This document shows positions 33,947 to 47,800 of a stretch of 64,000 nucleotides of DNA, one piece after another; the first letter of the stretch is position 1, and the number at the start of each line of letters is the position of its first letter. The notes beneath the pieces were generated by a model. It was not told the origin of the DNA. It did not search any database and saw only the letters and a program-made list of their open reading frames with translations. Source of the stretch: Bigelowiella natans CCMP2755 (Eukaryota; Cercozoa; Chlorarachniophyceae); assembly GCA_000320545.1 (NCBI GenBank), contig ADNK01000452.1, positions 1-64,000 of the forward strand, given 5' to 3'. A program made the translations under genes and the position numbers.

Positions 33947-36900
33947 ATGAATCTCAGTATCTTCGTGCTACTTGCTCTTCTTTCTCATGTTGGAGGAAAT
34001 CGAGAAGTTATTCCTCACATTGATGAGAATACAAACCAGCAGCAAAGCGATGGCGTATTCAGTGAAGTTATAAAGTTGTTTTCTGCCCACACTCACTATC
34101 CGCATGGCCATACTCCCCACACCCATCGGCCGACATCCAAACCAAGTATGGCGCCCACCTCCACTTGCAATCCAACCACAGCGCCCTCTCACTCTCCAAC
34201 GACTCTGGCTCCAGTAAGAATGCATAGCGAGTTTCGACCTGGTTTATAATATTTCTCTACTCATTCTCACTTTTTTCTCTACTCATCCTACGACAGACGA
34301 CTCGAACCCCAACCACTCTCCATCCCACGCAGAGTCCTTCCACGCTAACTCCGACGACAGGGAACCCAACAATGACCCCTACCACCTCTTTCTCTCCAAC
34401 GACTCTGACCCCGGTAAGAATGCATAGCAAGTTTCAACTTGGTTGATAATATTTCTCTACTTATTCTCATTTTTCTCTACTTATCCCACAACAGACGACT
34501 GGAGTCCCAACCACTCTCAATCCCACTCAGAGTCCACTCACATATTCCCCATCGACTCTTGCTCCCTCCTCAACGCCAACGTCTTTGTCTCCCACCACAC
34601 TTGCTCCAAGTTGTAGTCCTACCACATCTGCCCCAAGTTGTAGCCCGTCGACCAGATCACCATCTCAGACACCCTCGACAGCTAGCCCTTCAACCGTAAC
34701 CCCAACCCAGACTCCCTCCACAGTCTCTCCTTCTCAAACACCAACGACGGCGTCCCCTGTCTCCATTGCTCCATCATGCACTCCAACCACTGGCACGCCA
34801 TCAACATCAGCTCCCTCCTCCACGCCGACGTCTCTATCTCCCACTTCACTAGCTCCGTCAACTTCCCCTACAACATCCTCGCCATCAAGTGTGCCTACGA
34901 CACAGGCGCCAACCTCACTGGCCCCGTCAACTTCCCCAAAAACGTCCTCGCCATCGAGTGTGAATCCGACACAGACGCCAACCTCACTGGCGCCGACAAA
35001 AAGCCCTGGAACTGGAGCACCAAGTTGTTCACCGACCTCCAATTCTCCTACTACCTCGCCCTCTACCACCTCGCCCTCTACCTGCGCGCCATCCTCCCTA
35101 GCTCCAACATCATGCAGCCCTTCTACCACCTCGCCCTCTACCTGCGCGCCATCCTCCCTAGCTCCAACATCATGCAGCCCTTCTACCACCTCGCCCTCTA
35201 CCTGCGCGCCATCCTCCCTAGCACCAACATCATGCAGCCCTTCATCACTCTCTCCGGTCACGCTCAGTCCAACTATTTCTCCAGTCACTCTCGCGCCAAC
35301 GACTTCACCTTCGAGCTGCAGCCCGGTTACCCGGTGTCCCACTTTCACGCGTAACCCAACTACAACGCATCCGTCTACCTCGCCCACAACGCTTTCTCCG
35401 TCGCACACATACTACAAATCTGTGGGAGGGCGTGAGTTTTACTACATATCGCACATGGCTCTCGACTTCTGGCAGGCGAATAGGTTCTGTTTCGGTGTGT
35501 ATCGGATGCAGCTGGCCAGTGTCCACAGCAACGCCGAAATGGATGCGCTAGCGGCAATTCGGGCAGGGGCACCGGACACTACAAACACCATGTAGCATCC
35601 TCACTCGTACACATACTTTCCAAAAACAGATATGCTCATGCGGCGTGCTGCTTTCCTCTCGTTCCATCCCTCCTCCCCACGCAACAGAACATATTCCTAA
35701 CGAGCTTTGTCTTTAGGCTTGGAGCGATGCGGCTGGAGTTGGTTAAACCCTGGGTGTGGTTGGATGGCTCTCGATGGGACTTCACACGATGGGAGGGGCA
35801 ACGTTTGGACAGTAGGAGTATAGTCTATACCCGCGGAAACCGAACGACCTGGACCAACGTATGAGAGTAGCAGTAACAATAACATAGTAGTAATAGTAGA
35901 TAGTAGCAGTAGTAGTAGTAGTAGTAGTAGTAGTAGATGTAGGGACGGTGATTTTATGGAGTAACGAATCGTTTACTGGAAGAACAAACAATATCTGTTG
36001 GCTGTGTCCCTGTGATCTAATACTTCCGGAGGTGTATATTCAATAGCTTTCTGTTCTTTCCCTTCCCACTTAATTTTCCGATTGAAATCTCCTCTCTCTT
36101 TCTACTTTCTGATTGGTCTGTCGTAATCGATACTCACTGTAGTCGGCGTCGAACCTCAAAGGAGGCTTCTTCTGCGCGACTCCAGCAACGCCACACCCGC
36201 GGTGTGGGACACGGTATGGTCAACAGGATAGATGAGCCAGTCACGGATCTCGGGCCGGGGGGGGGTTCGGGAGGAGGCGGGTTTAGGATTTTAATACGAC
36301 GAAAAATGGATACCTTCTTCTGATTTTTGCTAAGTAATATTTGAGAACTGTAATTTAACTTTCCTTAGCTATAAAATCTCCAGCGATGGGAGCACGTACT
36401 CAGGCAACGAAACAAGCTCGCAACTTTGCCAGTTCTCAGTTCCCGGGAACGTTGTAAGTAGATGCAACGTGCAAGCCTGGGCGTATCCATAGATACGTGA
36501 GAGCGAGAAGGAGTTGGTAGGGAAGGGGAAAGGACTTGCTCATATTGTGCAAGTAACAGTTTCAAGTCAGTCTTGATAGTAAATACCCAACATTATTTCT
36601 TGCTCGGGTTGACAAAAATCGACGAATATTTGAGTAGAAATTCTTCATAAACACTGACGTACCAAACATCCCTGAAATCTTTTTTCGTCACCCCTGCCCC
36701 AGATCGAGTTTTCTAGGCTGGAGTTGGCGCCTCAAAATAGCATTAAAGTGTACGAAGGTAATCAAAATGAGGTCTTGCTTTGCGCTTACACGTAACCAAC
36801 AAAAATACGAGGACTACACAAAATGTAACAAATTTGGAAGCTGTAGTTACTGACTCCATTCATGTTAACTACCTGTACTCCCGAAGATTTGTGTATGATC

Positions 36901-37843
36901 TAAGTTGAAATGCATGAACTCGGTGTGGTAGGCTGGGAGTTAATACTTACCATAGGAGCCACAGCTTCGCTGCCCCTCTCCTTATCCAGCAAGTAGTGTG
37001 ACTGCGTTTGTGTCGTTATCTACTCTTAATCAACCCTAGAATGGCAATGATGACGATGATGATGTTGGCGATGACGACGACGACGACGATGATGATGATG
37101 ATGATGATGATGAAGGAGAAATAAATTGGATAAGGCAAGGAAATAACATGCATGCAACGACATCGTAGGTACGGAGTTTTCACAATTATATTGCAAGGAA
37201 CAAGTAGCGGCACGGTGGAGTGGGAATTTTCGGTAAGGATGCCTGCTGCTAGAAGCGCGAAGCATATGCGTTGCACACACCGCATGGACACAGAGACCGA
37301 CGGCGCACCAAGTCATCACCACCGCGAATCATCATTGCCATATATTTGTTCGGTCAGACCCGCGAGCGTACATTCCACCCCACGCTTACGCCAGTGACGA
37401 GAACCCCTAGTACAGCCTCTCCAACCATATCTCCGAGGACAAGAAGCCCTACTATCACGCGAAACCCCACCAGATTAACACGTCGGCCAACGAAATACCC
37501 AACGAAATACCCGACCCGCTGGCCAACGAAATACCCGACGAAATACCCGACGAAATACCCGACGAAATACCCGACCCGCCAGCCAACGAAAAACCCGACG
37601 AAATACCCGACGAAATACCCGACGAAATACCCGACGCATTATCCGAGCCGCAGCCCAACATCCAAATCCCCGACCACTGCCCGTCCTTCAAAGTCACCCG
37701 CGACAGCGCATCCCGCGACAAGCGCCCCATCGCGGAGCCCGAGTAAGTATTAGCATTAGTAGTGGCTGGGTGGGAGAAGGCTGTGACAGGAGGCTAGTAG
37801 CGAGGTTCTGGTGTCGAATGTCTTTAACATCGTAAATATATTT

Positions 37844-37874
<31 letters not shown>

Positions 37875-38593
37875 GGTCAACCGAACTGTCTTCTATCTCT
37901 CCAGGCTTGTGTGTGATATGGTAGCTTTGAGCAGTACCCATATTTCTGATCATAGAGTGCATAAAATATGTTTCGCTCCCCGCTTAAGTGAGACTCACAT
38001 GCGGTCTTCCTATGATCCTGCATCCCTGACTCTATGCTATCATCGTCGTTCGATCAGGTACGTCTAGCCCGAGCTGCTCTCCCACAACATATTCGCCGAC
38101 GTCCCTCGCGCCGACGACATTGTCTCCGAGAACCACAGTCCCAACCATCACTTGCAACCCCACCACGCTAACACCAACACACTGTCCTCACGTGGACACG
38201 TCGGTGGTGGTGGTGGCCTGGGGTGATAGGAGCTACGGCGCAGCAATAGCACCGGAGACTGCAAATCGGCTCTCCCAAGGGATGGGTCCCGTGCAGATGT
38301 TCTCCGGCGCCATTGGATACGTCGCAGAACTGCAAAATGGGGATGTAGTCTCGTGGGGAGATCCTGGGCAGAGGGAAAATTGGAAGATGCCACCGTTTGC
38401 TGTGGCTGAGCTGAAAAGGACGGCTGGTGCTTCTGCCCGCGCCCTCCAAGAGGTCCATGGTAATGAACGAGGGTTCATAGGAGTCTCGCCTTCTAGAAAA
38501 GGTCGTAGTGGAAAGGCACGCTTGCTCTTGCTCATATTCACGGGAAAGTTCCACTTATTTTCTCTCTCGCTTTCATACTCCCTCTCTCTCTAA

Positions 38594-38634
<41 letters not shown>

Positions 38635-39373
38635 TATTTATTTATATCGAACGCTACCAATGCTAACTTTGTACTGTGTTTGCTCAGCCGTGTTCTGGGG
38701 TAATGCAACCGTGCTTGCTGATGTGCGCCGGGCTAATAATTTCTCTAGCGTGTTTTACAACGCCGCGACCGTGGCTGCTACTACTCGTGCATTTGTTGTG
38801 GTCACCAACACCTCGGGAACAAAAGTTTATGCCTTTGGCGACAAGGGCTTCGGCGGCGATCTTCCGAGTGCTGGCAGGGCGTTGATGGAGCGACTAGGTC
38901 AGTGCCGCGATTGTCAGCTAGCGTCTTCGAACAATAGTGCGCTCCGAGACTCCTGATGCTGCAGAGCTACCAATGTGTTTGGAGAAGCGAGCGCATACCG
39001 TTTAGAGAGAGAAGGGAAATCGAGAGAGAAAAACCTTTCTTATATGTGATCCAGCATCTCTCGGAGAAAGCATGCATGATCTGCGGGCTCATGAGTATGA
39101 TTGCATGGCCGTGGTGGCGTTTTGCTTTGCTGTGTCCTGCACACCTTTACATCCTTTTCACCTCTAGGTGTTCGCGAGATTGCAACCGTATCGCATGCGT
39201 TCGCCGCTCTTCTGAAAGACGGGACGGTCGTTTGTTGGGGCGCCAAACAACACGGAGGCGTAGTTCCCTTCGGCATCCTCACAGAACTTACGAGTGTAAC
39301 CAGTATTGTCGGCACGACAAGTGTGCTGGATGACCTGTTCGAAAGCTTCTCAGCACTTCGGAGCGACGGTGAA

Positions 39374-39433
<60 letters not shown>

Positions 39434-42400
39434 CGGTGTGTGTCGGTGTCCCTGCTACGCTTGACCTTTGCATTTTTGTTATCCCCCGATATGGCGCGCA
39501 GGCAAGGTGTATAGCTGGGGCGATTACAGTTCCGACGGTGGTGGCAACATCGGTCTAGTCTTGGAGCCATCATCACCCCTCTTTTACGCACCTTATTCAT
39601 TCGATGCTGAGACTTCCATAGAACTCGGAATTCAATTAGGAAATTCGAGCTGTACCCAAGAGTACTCACGCATCTTTTCGGTGTGGGTCTTTGTCGACGC
39701 GTCGCCTCCCCCATCATCGTATGCAGTAGTGTTACGATATGGGAGCTTCGGAATCTCCCTGAATGCTAATCGGGATCTATGTTTGTTTGACAATGGGACG
39801 TATTACGCGTTGCCTCCGCGGCGCGTACCCCTCAGTACATGGACGCATGTCGCCGTGAGTGCAAAGTAATATGCTCGTTATTCAAAAAGATATACACCAC
39901 ACAAGCGTGTGCACTCAGCAAGTATAAATACCTGAAGCCCGTCCTCGCGAGGAGGAGATGCTCATTCCCTCAGCATTCCCTCAGTCGTCGTTTTCATCCC
40001 ATTCCACTTTCGAGAGAGCAACGGCGTGGCGTGGTGTGGTGACATGATACGACTTGGTTCACCAGCATTGATCTATTTGTAACCAGTCATTTTCTTAATA
40101 TTTATTTCCTATTGGCTCAGATTCCCATGCGACAACACCTCGTCCCAAGCTGCATCGCCAATGGACGCCGTTCCCCGTCCCGACAATCATTTTTGCTTTG
40201 TCTCCTGCAACTTGTTCGACACGCATGGGAGCAGTGTTCTTACGTTGCACAACGGAGTGCGATGCGTAGAAGGTGTCGGGATGACGTTCGATGGTCAAAA
40301 CGACTACGTCTCTCTTCCTGACTCCGCATTTGGCGCTCCATTTTCAATCGCAGTGTGGGCAAAATTTGACTCATTCCGAAGATGGTCGCGTATCTTCACT
40401 TTTTTCTCCTCCGCTGCCAATAACATGATAGAGGTGGGCAATCGCGACACCACAAATCAGCTGTTCGCTAGAGTCCTAAAGGGGTCGTCACAACAATCAT
40501 ATTTCAATGTGCCTACGATCAACACCAACGTGTTCTACCACTTTGTTATGAGTTGCTCGGCATCTTCGTGCTCCTTTTATATGGACGGCACGCCCCTCAG
40601 CACTATAACTATAGCGACGCCTGCTGTCACCCGAAAAGTATGGCTGGGAAGGTCTGTAGGAGATACACAAAGCGAGAGCAGCACACACAAACACAGAGAG
40701 AGGGGAGTGGGGAGAGGCGGGGGAGGAGACAAGCAGGCAATTAGGAACACGGTAATGACCCAAACCCTCATGCAACCGTCTACCGCCAAATTATTTGTCA
40801 GGAGCGCTTATTCTCGAGACCAATACTTCAAGGGAGTGATAAAGGAGTTCACGATCTGGAAATCTGTAGCTCTGACGCAGGCACATGTCTCCGTTCTGTA
40901 CGCCCCAACGCTATCGGGGACCTGCTCCCACGCTCCCAAAACTGCGGTATACATCAACGGTGCAGGTGGAGACGTCGATGTTTTGTCGACACATGGAGGC
41001 TCGGTTCCCTCTATCACCCTCTCTTCTCCGCCTTCCATCTCTACCAGTGCAGACGCGGAGGGGAGGGGGGCAGGAGGTATACTCTTCGTTGGCGGCGGGT
41101 CATTGGTAGGCAATGTCGGATGGGCGCAGGTGTTCGCGGGCGAGCTTTCCTCCCCTTTCTTATCGTCGCTCCTTGCACAGAGAGCTGCTGCAAGTAGCGT
41201 GGCGTCAAATGTTGCTTCGATAGTAGCTGCATCAGATCTGTCTTTCGCCGGGACAACAACATCCGGGGGGCTCTTGGCGTGGGGAGTGCCCACACATGGG
41301 GGCGCAGTACCAGGGGATGTGCAGAGCAGTATAGCCGGGTCGTTGGTCAAGGAGGTGGTCGCGGGTTGGGCATCATTTGCGGTTCTCACGAATGGGGGAG
41401 CTGTCAAGGCTTGGGGGTAAGGCAAAGTGTGCAGCGAGCAAAACATGAACGCTCTATTTTTCGATCTTCATTCTTGCTTCACAGACACTGAGTGGGCGGA
41501 AGAGGGGAAGCCAGGGCGGGTTGTAGAGATGAGAGCATATTGATTGGGCGATGTACATCTAACTCTTGAAAATTGCACTATACAAACAGGTATGGTAATC
41601 CTGCATCAATCCCCCAGAATCTGAGCTCAGTCGTTGCTTCCAGCGTCCGGGAGATCGTTTCAAACGGATACGCATTTGCTGCCATCACAAACACAGGACG
41701 CGTGGTGACTTGGGGGGACGACGATCTGGGAGGCAATAGCTCGCTCGTCGCAGAGCAACTGCTTTCCGGAGTGACGAAAATAAACCCCGGGACGTTCTCC
41801 TTTTCCGCCCTCAAGGGAAACAACGGGGGAGTTGTCAGCTGGGGGAACGTGCACTGCGGCGGGTGTGTCCTCCTTCATTTCGTTTATCTCATTAGTCATA
41901 GTTTCGACGATTCCTCAATAATCTCAGTGATGATGAACACGTTATCTTCTCTCCTCTTCCCACTCCTTCCTGCTGCTGCTCACACATATCCTCATGCATT
42001 ATCCTTGGTTTCAGATACAGTAGAGACGTTCCGGTGAGTGAGGGTGTGTACTTCCTAGCTTCTGTGCGCGGTAAGAAATGTGGATCGATGGTCGCTGTGA
42101 GGTGGATATACACGACTTCCCCCACATCTTGCAGCCCGACTACCTTGTCGCCTTCGACAATATCTCCAACAACGCTTTCCCCCTCGACAGCCTCTCCCGC
42201 CACAAAGAGTCCCAGTACGATGTCTCCCTCAAGTTCATCTCCCACCACAATCTCGCCCTCCACGGAGTCTCCAACTTCGAACTCGCCTTCAACCTTATCG
42301 CCCTCGACACTCTCACCATCGACAGTTATGCCAACCACGGGTGTCCCGAGCTGCACTCCTACAACTCTTTCGCCGGTAACAAAAGCGCCGACGTACGGCC

Positions 42401-43777
42401 CGCCAGTACTTCTCAGGGTATTTCTCTCTGCGGATCTGACGACCCTGCATCTCAAATTCGAGAAGGACACAAATCAACCGCCAATATCGGGATGCCCAGA
42501 CGTTCTCGACAGTTTCTCCCTCTCGCGGGTAGGTGCGGCAGCCAGCTGCGCATGGCTTCAGGCTGACACGATCCTAGTGTTCTTGGGCTCTGGCTTCTCG
42601 TTGCTCATCGGCGACGAAATCGGAGTGCTGGGGAATATCTTAAGGGACGCGACCGGGAATTCCCCACCCAACCCCCCCTCCTCGAAGCCCACTGAGCGAC
42701 CGAGATATGGCCTGCAGAAGCCCGTCGCGATAATAGTGGGGCCAGGGATGGTGGGTGATTGTGATGTGTTCTCGATTGACGCCTCGCCCTCCAAGTATAG
42801 CTACGGAAGGGAGTTCCACTCCGTCGCATGGCAATACGAGGGCCCCGACGCGAATGTGGGCGATCTCGTGCAGGCTTCGACACTCCTTTCCAGCAGTACA
42901 TCATTACAGTTTTCGGGCCTTAATTTCACATCAGGCCGGCATGTGTTCTCGGTGTACCTGCAAAACTGGCTGGGAGACTCGGGAAACGGCACCTTCATTC
43001 TAACAAAAATCGATGGGATCATTCCTGAGGTCTTCATTCCTTCTCCAAACTTCATCACTATCAAAGCATCTCAGCTAACAGTAATCAGAGCACAGGCGTA
43101 CGCGCCATGCGGCGATCCTCGATTTAGGATGAAGGCAAAATGGTCACAGCTGGGACCTAGCTCCCCCAATCTTGAGCCACTCGCCGTTCAGTATGGCACC
43201 ATTATCAACACTGTCACGTCCTCGCCAGTGCACATCCCGAATGCTGAGAAGATTGCGTTGTTCTTACCCGCGCACACCTTAGAGAGCGGAGGCGTCTATG
43301 CGCTTGTGCTGACAATTTCGGCCTTTCTCAAAGAGGTATATATGCTGTGTAATAGTGTTGGTGAGGTCAACTGAGGACTCAAACTTCATTGTTTGACGAG
43401 GTGCTGCGAATATGCTTGTATGTTGTTTTATAAAGAGATGATGTGCTATCTGATAATGCGCGCACCTTTTTAGGAGCCCGTTGGGGTCAGCAATTCGACG
43501 ATCGTGATCAAGTGCGCTGCAGAGACTCCTCGGCCTGTCATCAAAGGCGGGATCGAACGCACAGTCTACATCCCAGACGGAGGCTTTCATTTGTTGGATG
43601 GTACAGCAAGCTTAGAGTCTGTATCACCCCATCGTCAACCGTACTTTCGATGGTCGATAAGCTTGTGTTCGGGGGAAAGAAGTTGTAACACAGAGGTCAT
43701 CGCATGGGCGAACGTGACTTCAGTCAAAATCCTCAGTGGCATCCTCATCCCTAACGAAAGGTAATAGCTAGTCAACG

Positions 43778-43860
<83 letters not shown>

Positions 43861-44518
43861 CATGCTACTACGCACGCGCACTCACGTACCGCCCGTTAAA
43901 ATATCGCGTATACTATATCTTTGTCACTGGGAAACAGGTACCGGGTGACGCTCAATCTCACCACCTGGGATGGGCTGCAGAGTGTCTCCGCACACCAATC
44001 GTTGCTGATAAGCTCCGTTCCAGTCCCGAACATCGAACTACGCCGTGTCCTCGGCGGCGACCCCAACGCATTGGTATTCGGTTCCGCGAATCCCAGAGAA
44101 AAGGTCTCTCTTTTCACCTTCGTTGCCCCTCCAGGCGACAGCAATCAAAGCGATTCAAGCGGGCTCGAGATCAGCCACTCAAGGTATTCGTGCCGTAGTA
44201 ATCCAGGCCTACTGGTAGAGTCAACGGAGAACGTGCTCTCGAAGACTGAAAACATCACTGCGTTGGTTATCGCCCCAAACGTTTTGGTTCCCGGGCGAAC
44301 TTACGAGTTCCGATTTCAAGCGTGGAACTCCAAGGGAGGAATGGCTAGCAGCACGGTCGAGGTCGTGATGAACTCTTCTCCGAGACTTGGACACTGTGGA
44401 AGTCTGCCCCAGGCTGGTCTCAGCATGAAAACGCGCTTTCGACTCTGGTGCCGTGATTGGAGCGACGCCGACGAGCCACTGATGTAATAAGTAGCGGAGC
44501 ACGATAGAATATCAATGG

Positions 44519-44554
<36 letters not shown>

Positions 44555-44731
44555 TTCTTATTTATGCTTGCGTTGCTCTGATTTTACAACGACCATTAAA
44601 GGTACAAGTTCCAAGACGTAACGGGACCCCTTGGAATGGACATGTGCGAGTCGCAGCTCCTCAACTATTTTGATACCTTATTGTAATAATTAAAACACCA
44701 CCTTTTGTTTGATTTTGTATCGATGCGTGAG

Positions 44732-44807
<76 letters not shown>

Positions 44808-47800
44808 GAGGATACAAAGAGTTAATGTAGTATACGTGTTATTTTCTCTGGCACCTGAATTTATTTCGCCTGAAAGGTTTACTTCCTCGTCGGCAAAGGA
44901 GCGAAAAGTGCGAGGAATAGTTTCCGATTCTCTGGGTGCAGCAGCGTCTTCGGAGTTCGTCGTCCAGGTGTTGCCGACGGAAATTGATTACGCAGAGGGC
45001 CAGGATGTGCTCTCACAAAAGCTGGAGAATGGGGACGTGACAGGCTACGCCCTCTATTTCCGTGCGATGGCGGTTAGTTCTAACAGCCTCCAGCTGATGC
45101 CATCATCCCCCGCTCAGAACCACGAGGAGCAAATTGATAGATTCTCCGAGATTCGTTTCAATCTTACCAAGGATATCCAGGCGCTCTTGAATGGCCTGAC
45201 TGATGTCGGGGTAGAGGAGAGCGTGAACACGCCTCTAGAGCTCCTCGCCTCTGCAACCGACTTCGACGACAGCAGCCCGGAGATCCTCAATCAAGAAACG
45301 AAGCAGCTAGCGGTTGGGATAGTGAAGAATATGTCGAAAGACATTCTCTTCACGCCAGAGGCAATGAGCGCTGCCACAAACATCTTAGGCAATGTCGCAG
45401 CATCGCTCGCCAATCAGAGCATCACTGGAGATGGCTCAGCTTGGGAGGAAGTGACTGAGATGGCCGCAGAGCTCGAAGAGACGAGTTTGAATATCACACA
45501 GCAACTAGCCGACAGTCTTCTCGAGGGAGAAGCAAACGCCGACATCGTCACCCCTCGTGCTACTCTGCTGGCCCTTCGCGTTGCCCCTGGGCAGCTTCAG
45601 GGTTCCCAGTTGACTTCCGAATCATCTGCGAGTCTGAAGGTACAGATTCTCACGGATGCGCAGGGGTTGGGCGGAGAACAGCTGACACCGCAACAATCTA
45701 TTAGCGCAAAGGTTGTATGGTTCAAGACCTCGTTGTATCGTTCAAATCAGAGCAGCGATGGCAACGAAGTTGATGGAGGGAACGAAGGTGTTATGTCTGT
45801 GAAACTCAGTCAGGCTGGGAGTGATGTCAAGGTCAACGGTAGCGAGGATGCTTTCTACATCTCGATGCCGATTCAACCGGTAACGTCCGGGTCCGCAAAT
45901 GTGAGGTGCAAATACTGGTCGCCTGAGGAAATGGAGTGGCGGCACGATGGAGTCGCATTCGCAAATTTTTCCTCATCGGCAGAAGGGACAGGAGTCAGCA
46001 ACCAAAACGATTCTGCCCGTTCCGGAGCTGTATGCAGCGCAAAGCATTTGACCGCCTTTAGCGTATCAGTTAACACGTTCTCTGCATCTGACGTTCAAGC
46101 CGACGCATTTTCCTTCGCAAATCCAGTGACTATTTTCTCTACAACGCTGCTGCTCATTGCGATCTTTGCGCTGGGCCCCGCGCTTCTTTATGACTCATGG
46201 CTGAGGGCATCGCGCGGAAATGAATCGTCAGAAGCGTTTTGGCGCAAATCAAACATGATAATGGAGGAAAGATTCACAAGGCAGCGTTCGTGGCATCGAT
46301 TTTGGCGTTCAGTCAAGTGGAGCTTCCGCCGAAAACACGTGTGGACATCGATCTTTCTACGGCATCCAGGCGACCACATGACCTCAGCGAAGAGAGTTGT
46401 TGTGCTCATTGTCCTACTGTTCAACACCATGATGTTGTGTGCGCTATTACTCGACCAGGAGCAGCAAATACTTTTCTTTTCTGCAGACACTTCTGCCGCC
46501 TTGGTGGCGATGTTCCTTGCGTTTCCAGTGCCCTATGTCCTTTTGAATCTGTACTCCCGCAAAACCCCATCTTCTTACTATGTCAAACTTGATTACGCTA
46601 TGTACTCCGGATGGGTGCAGTTGTTAATCACGTGCTTCTCGTTGTTCTCTGGTGAGCTGGCTTCATTAGAGCTGGCCGAGAATGAAGATGATGAGGAGGA
46701 TGATGATTTCGAGCTTGATGAGGGAGAAGATGAAGAAGAGAATGATGATGGAGAGGGAGATTTGGGGAGGAGAGAGGAGGAGGACGATGAGGACGGAGAT
46801 GGAGAGGTTTCACTAATCTCAAGCATTAGTCTGATCTTGTTGTGCATGATTTGATGTTGTTACTTCTCTTCGAATTGGATAGCACTCACCAGCCTTTAAT
46901 GTTATTTTTTTCAATGATATGTCAGGACAATGGAGATACCTCAAGCGACGAGGATGAGAAAAAAGTAGAGATTGTTCACAGGCCGCAACAAACTGGAACT
47001 AACGTAGCTGCCAATCAAAATGTGGATTATATTCACAGGGAAAAACTCAACAAGTCAGAATTCGACGTTGAGGAATCCAACAGGTCGAGCTACGGGACAA
47101 AAGGTGTCGTTTCTCCACACGCCATCGGTGCAGCCGCTGGTGCAATCGCAGCTGCTGAGTTGGCGGGGGATCGCAAAAAACAACAGCTAAGGCCCCATGG
47201 ATATGCTGATTTCACAACATCATCAAGTCAGACGACTCAACCGCTGCATCTCTCGGAATCGGATGCGAGTGAGAGTAACGGCTCAAAACGCACACAACAC
47301 ATACGTAGCATTCAGCTAGCTAGGACGCTGGTCTTAGGCCCGGAAGATATCAAGCTTAAGGAGAGTGGTGCAAATCTAGTGACAGACTCTCTCAAAGATG
47401 CGTCTTCTGCCAAAGACTACGACAGCCCGTCAGTATTAATCTCGGGTATTCCAGGCTCGACGATGCATCACCAAGGCATTGGGCCTCGACCAGTGCTTAG
47501 CCGGAGTATGTCTCGACCAAATCTTGGCCGGGGAAGGTCTCGACTAAGGCTCAGCCGGGGAAAGTCTCGACTAAATCTTGCCCGGGGAAAGTCTCGACTA
47601 AACCTTGCCCGGGGAAAGTCTCGACTAAACCTTGCCCGGGGAAAGTCTCGACTAAGGTTGCGGCGTATGGTGAGCTCTGCAGACATGGTGGGAACGACGA
47701 TGGGGACTATTCGTCACTTGGAGGACGATAAGGGCGGCAAGCACGACGTAGACACGCACAAATGGCGTTCAAGGGATTACGTCGCCCTGTTTTTCTCGTG

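Noticed and set aside
34776-35354. 192-codon plus-strand alternative frame with a 20-residue repeat (LALYLRAILPSSNIM)
   Set aside because: It arises from reading the 60-bp tandem repeat in a second frame. It lacks flanking splice phase, and the other frame continues into the lectin domain.
34734-35408. 224-codon minus-strand frame rich in Gly, Glu and Val
   Set aside because: It is the antisense shadow of the Ser/Thr/Pro-coding exon of the REJ gene; the sense frame has splice sites, a signal peptide upstream and a lectin domain downstream.
39040-39717. 225-codon minus-strand frame
   Set aside because: It crosses a (TA)n(GT)n microsatellite and is antisense to two REJ-gene exons (39168-39368, 39502-39865).
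40808-41446. 212-codon minus-strand frame
   Set aside because: It is antisense to a phase-consistent REJ-gene exon with RCC1-like blades.
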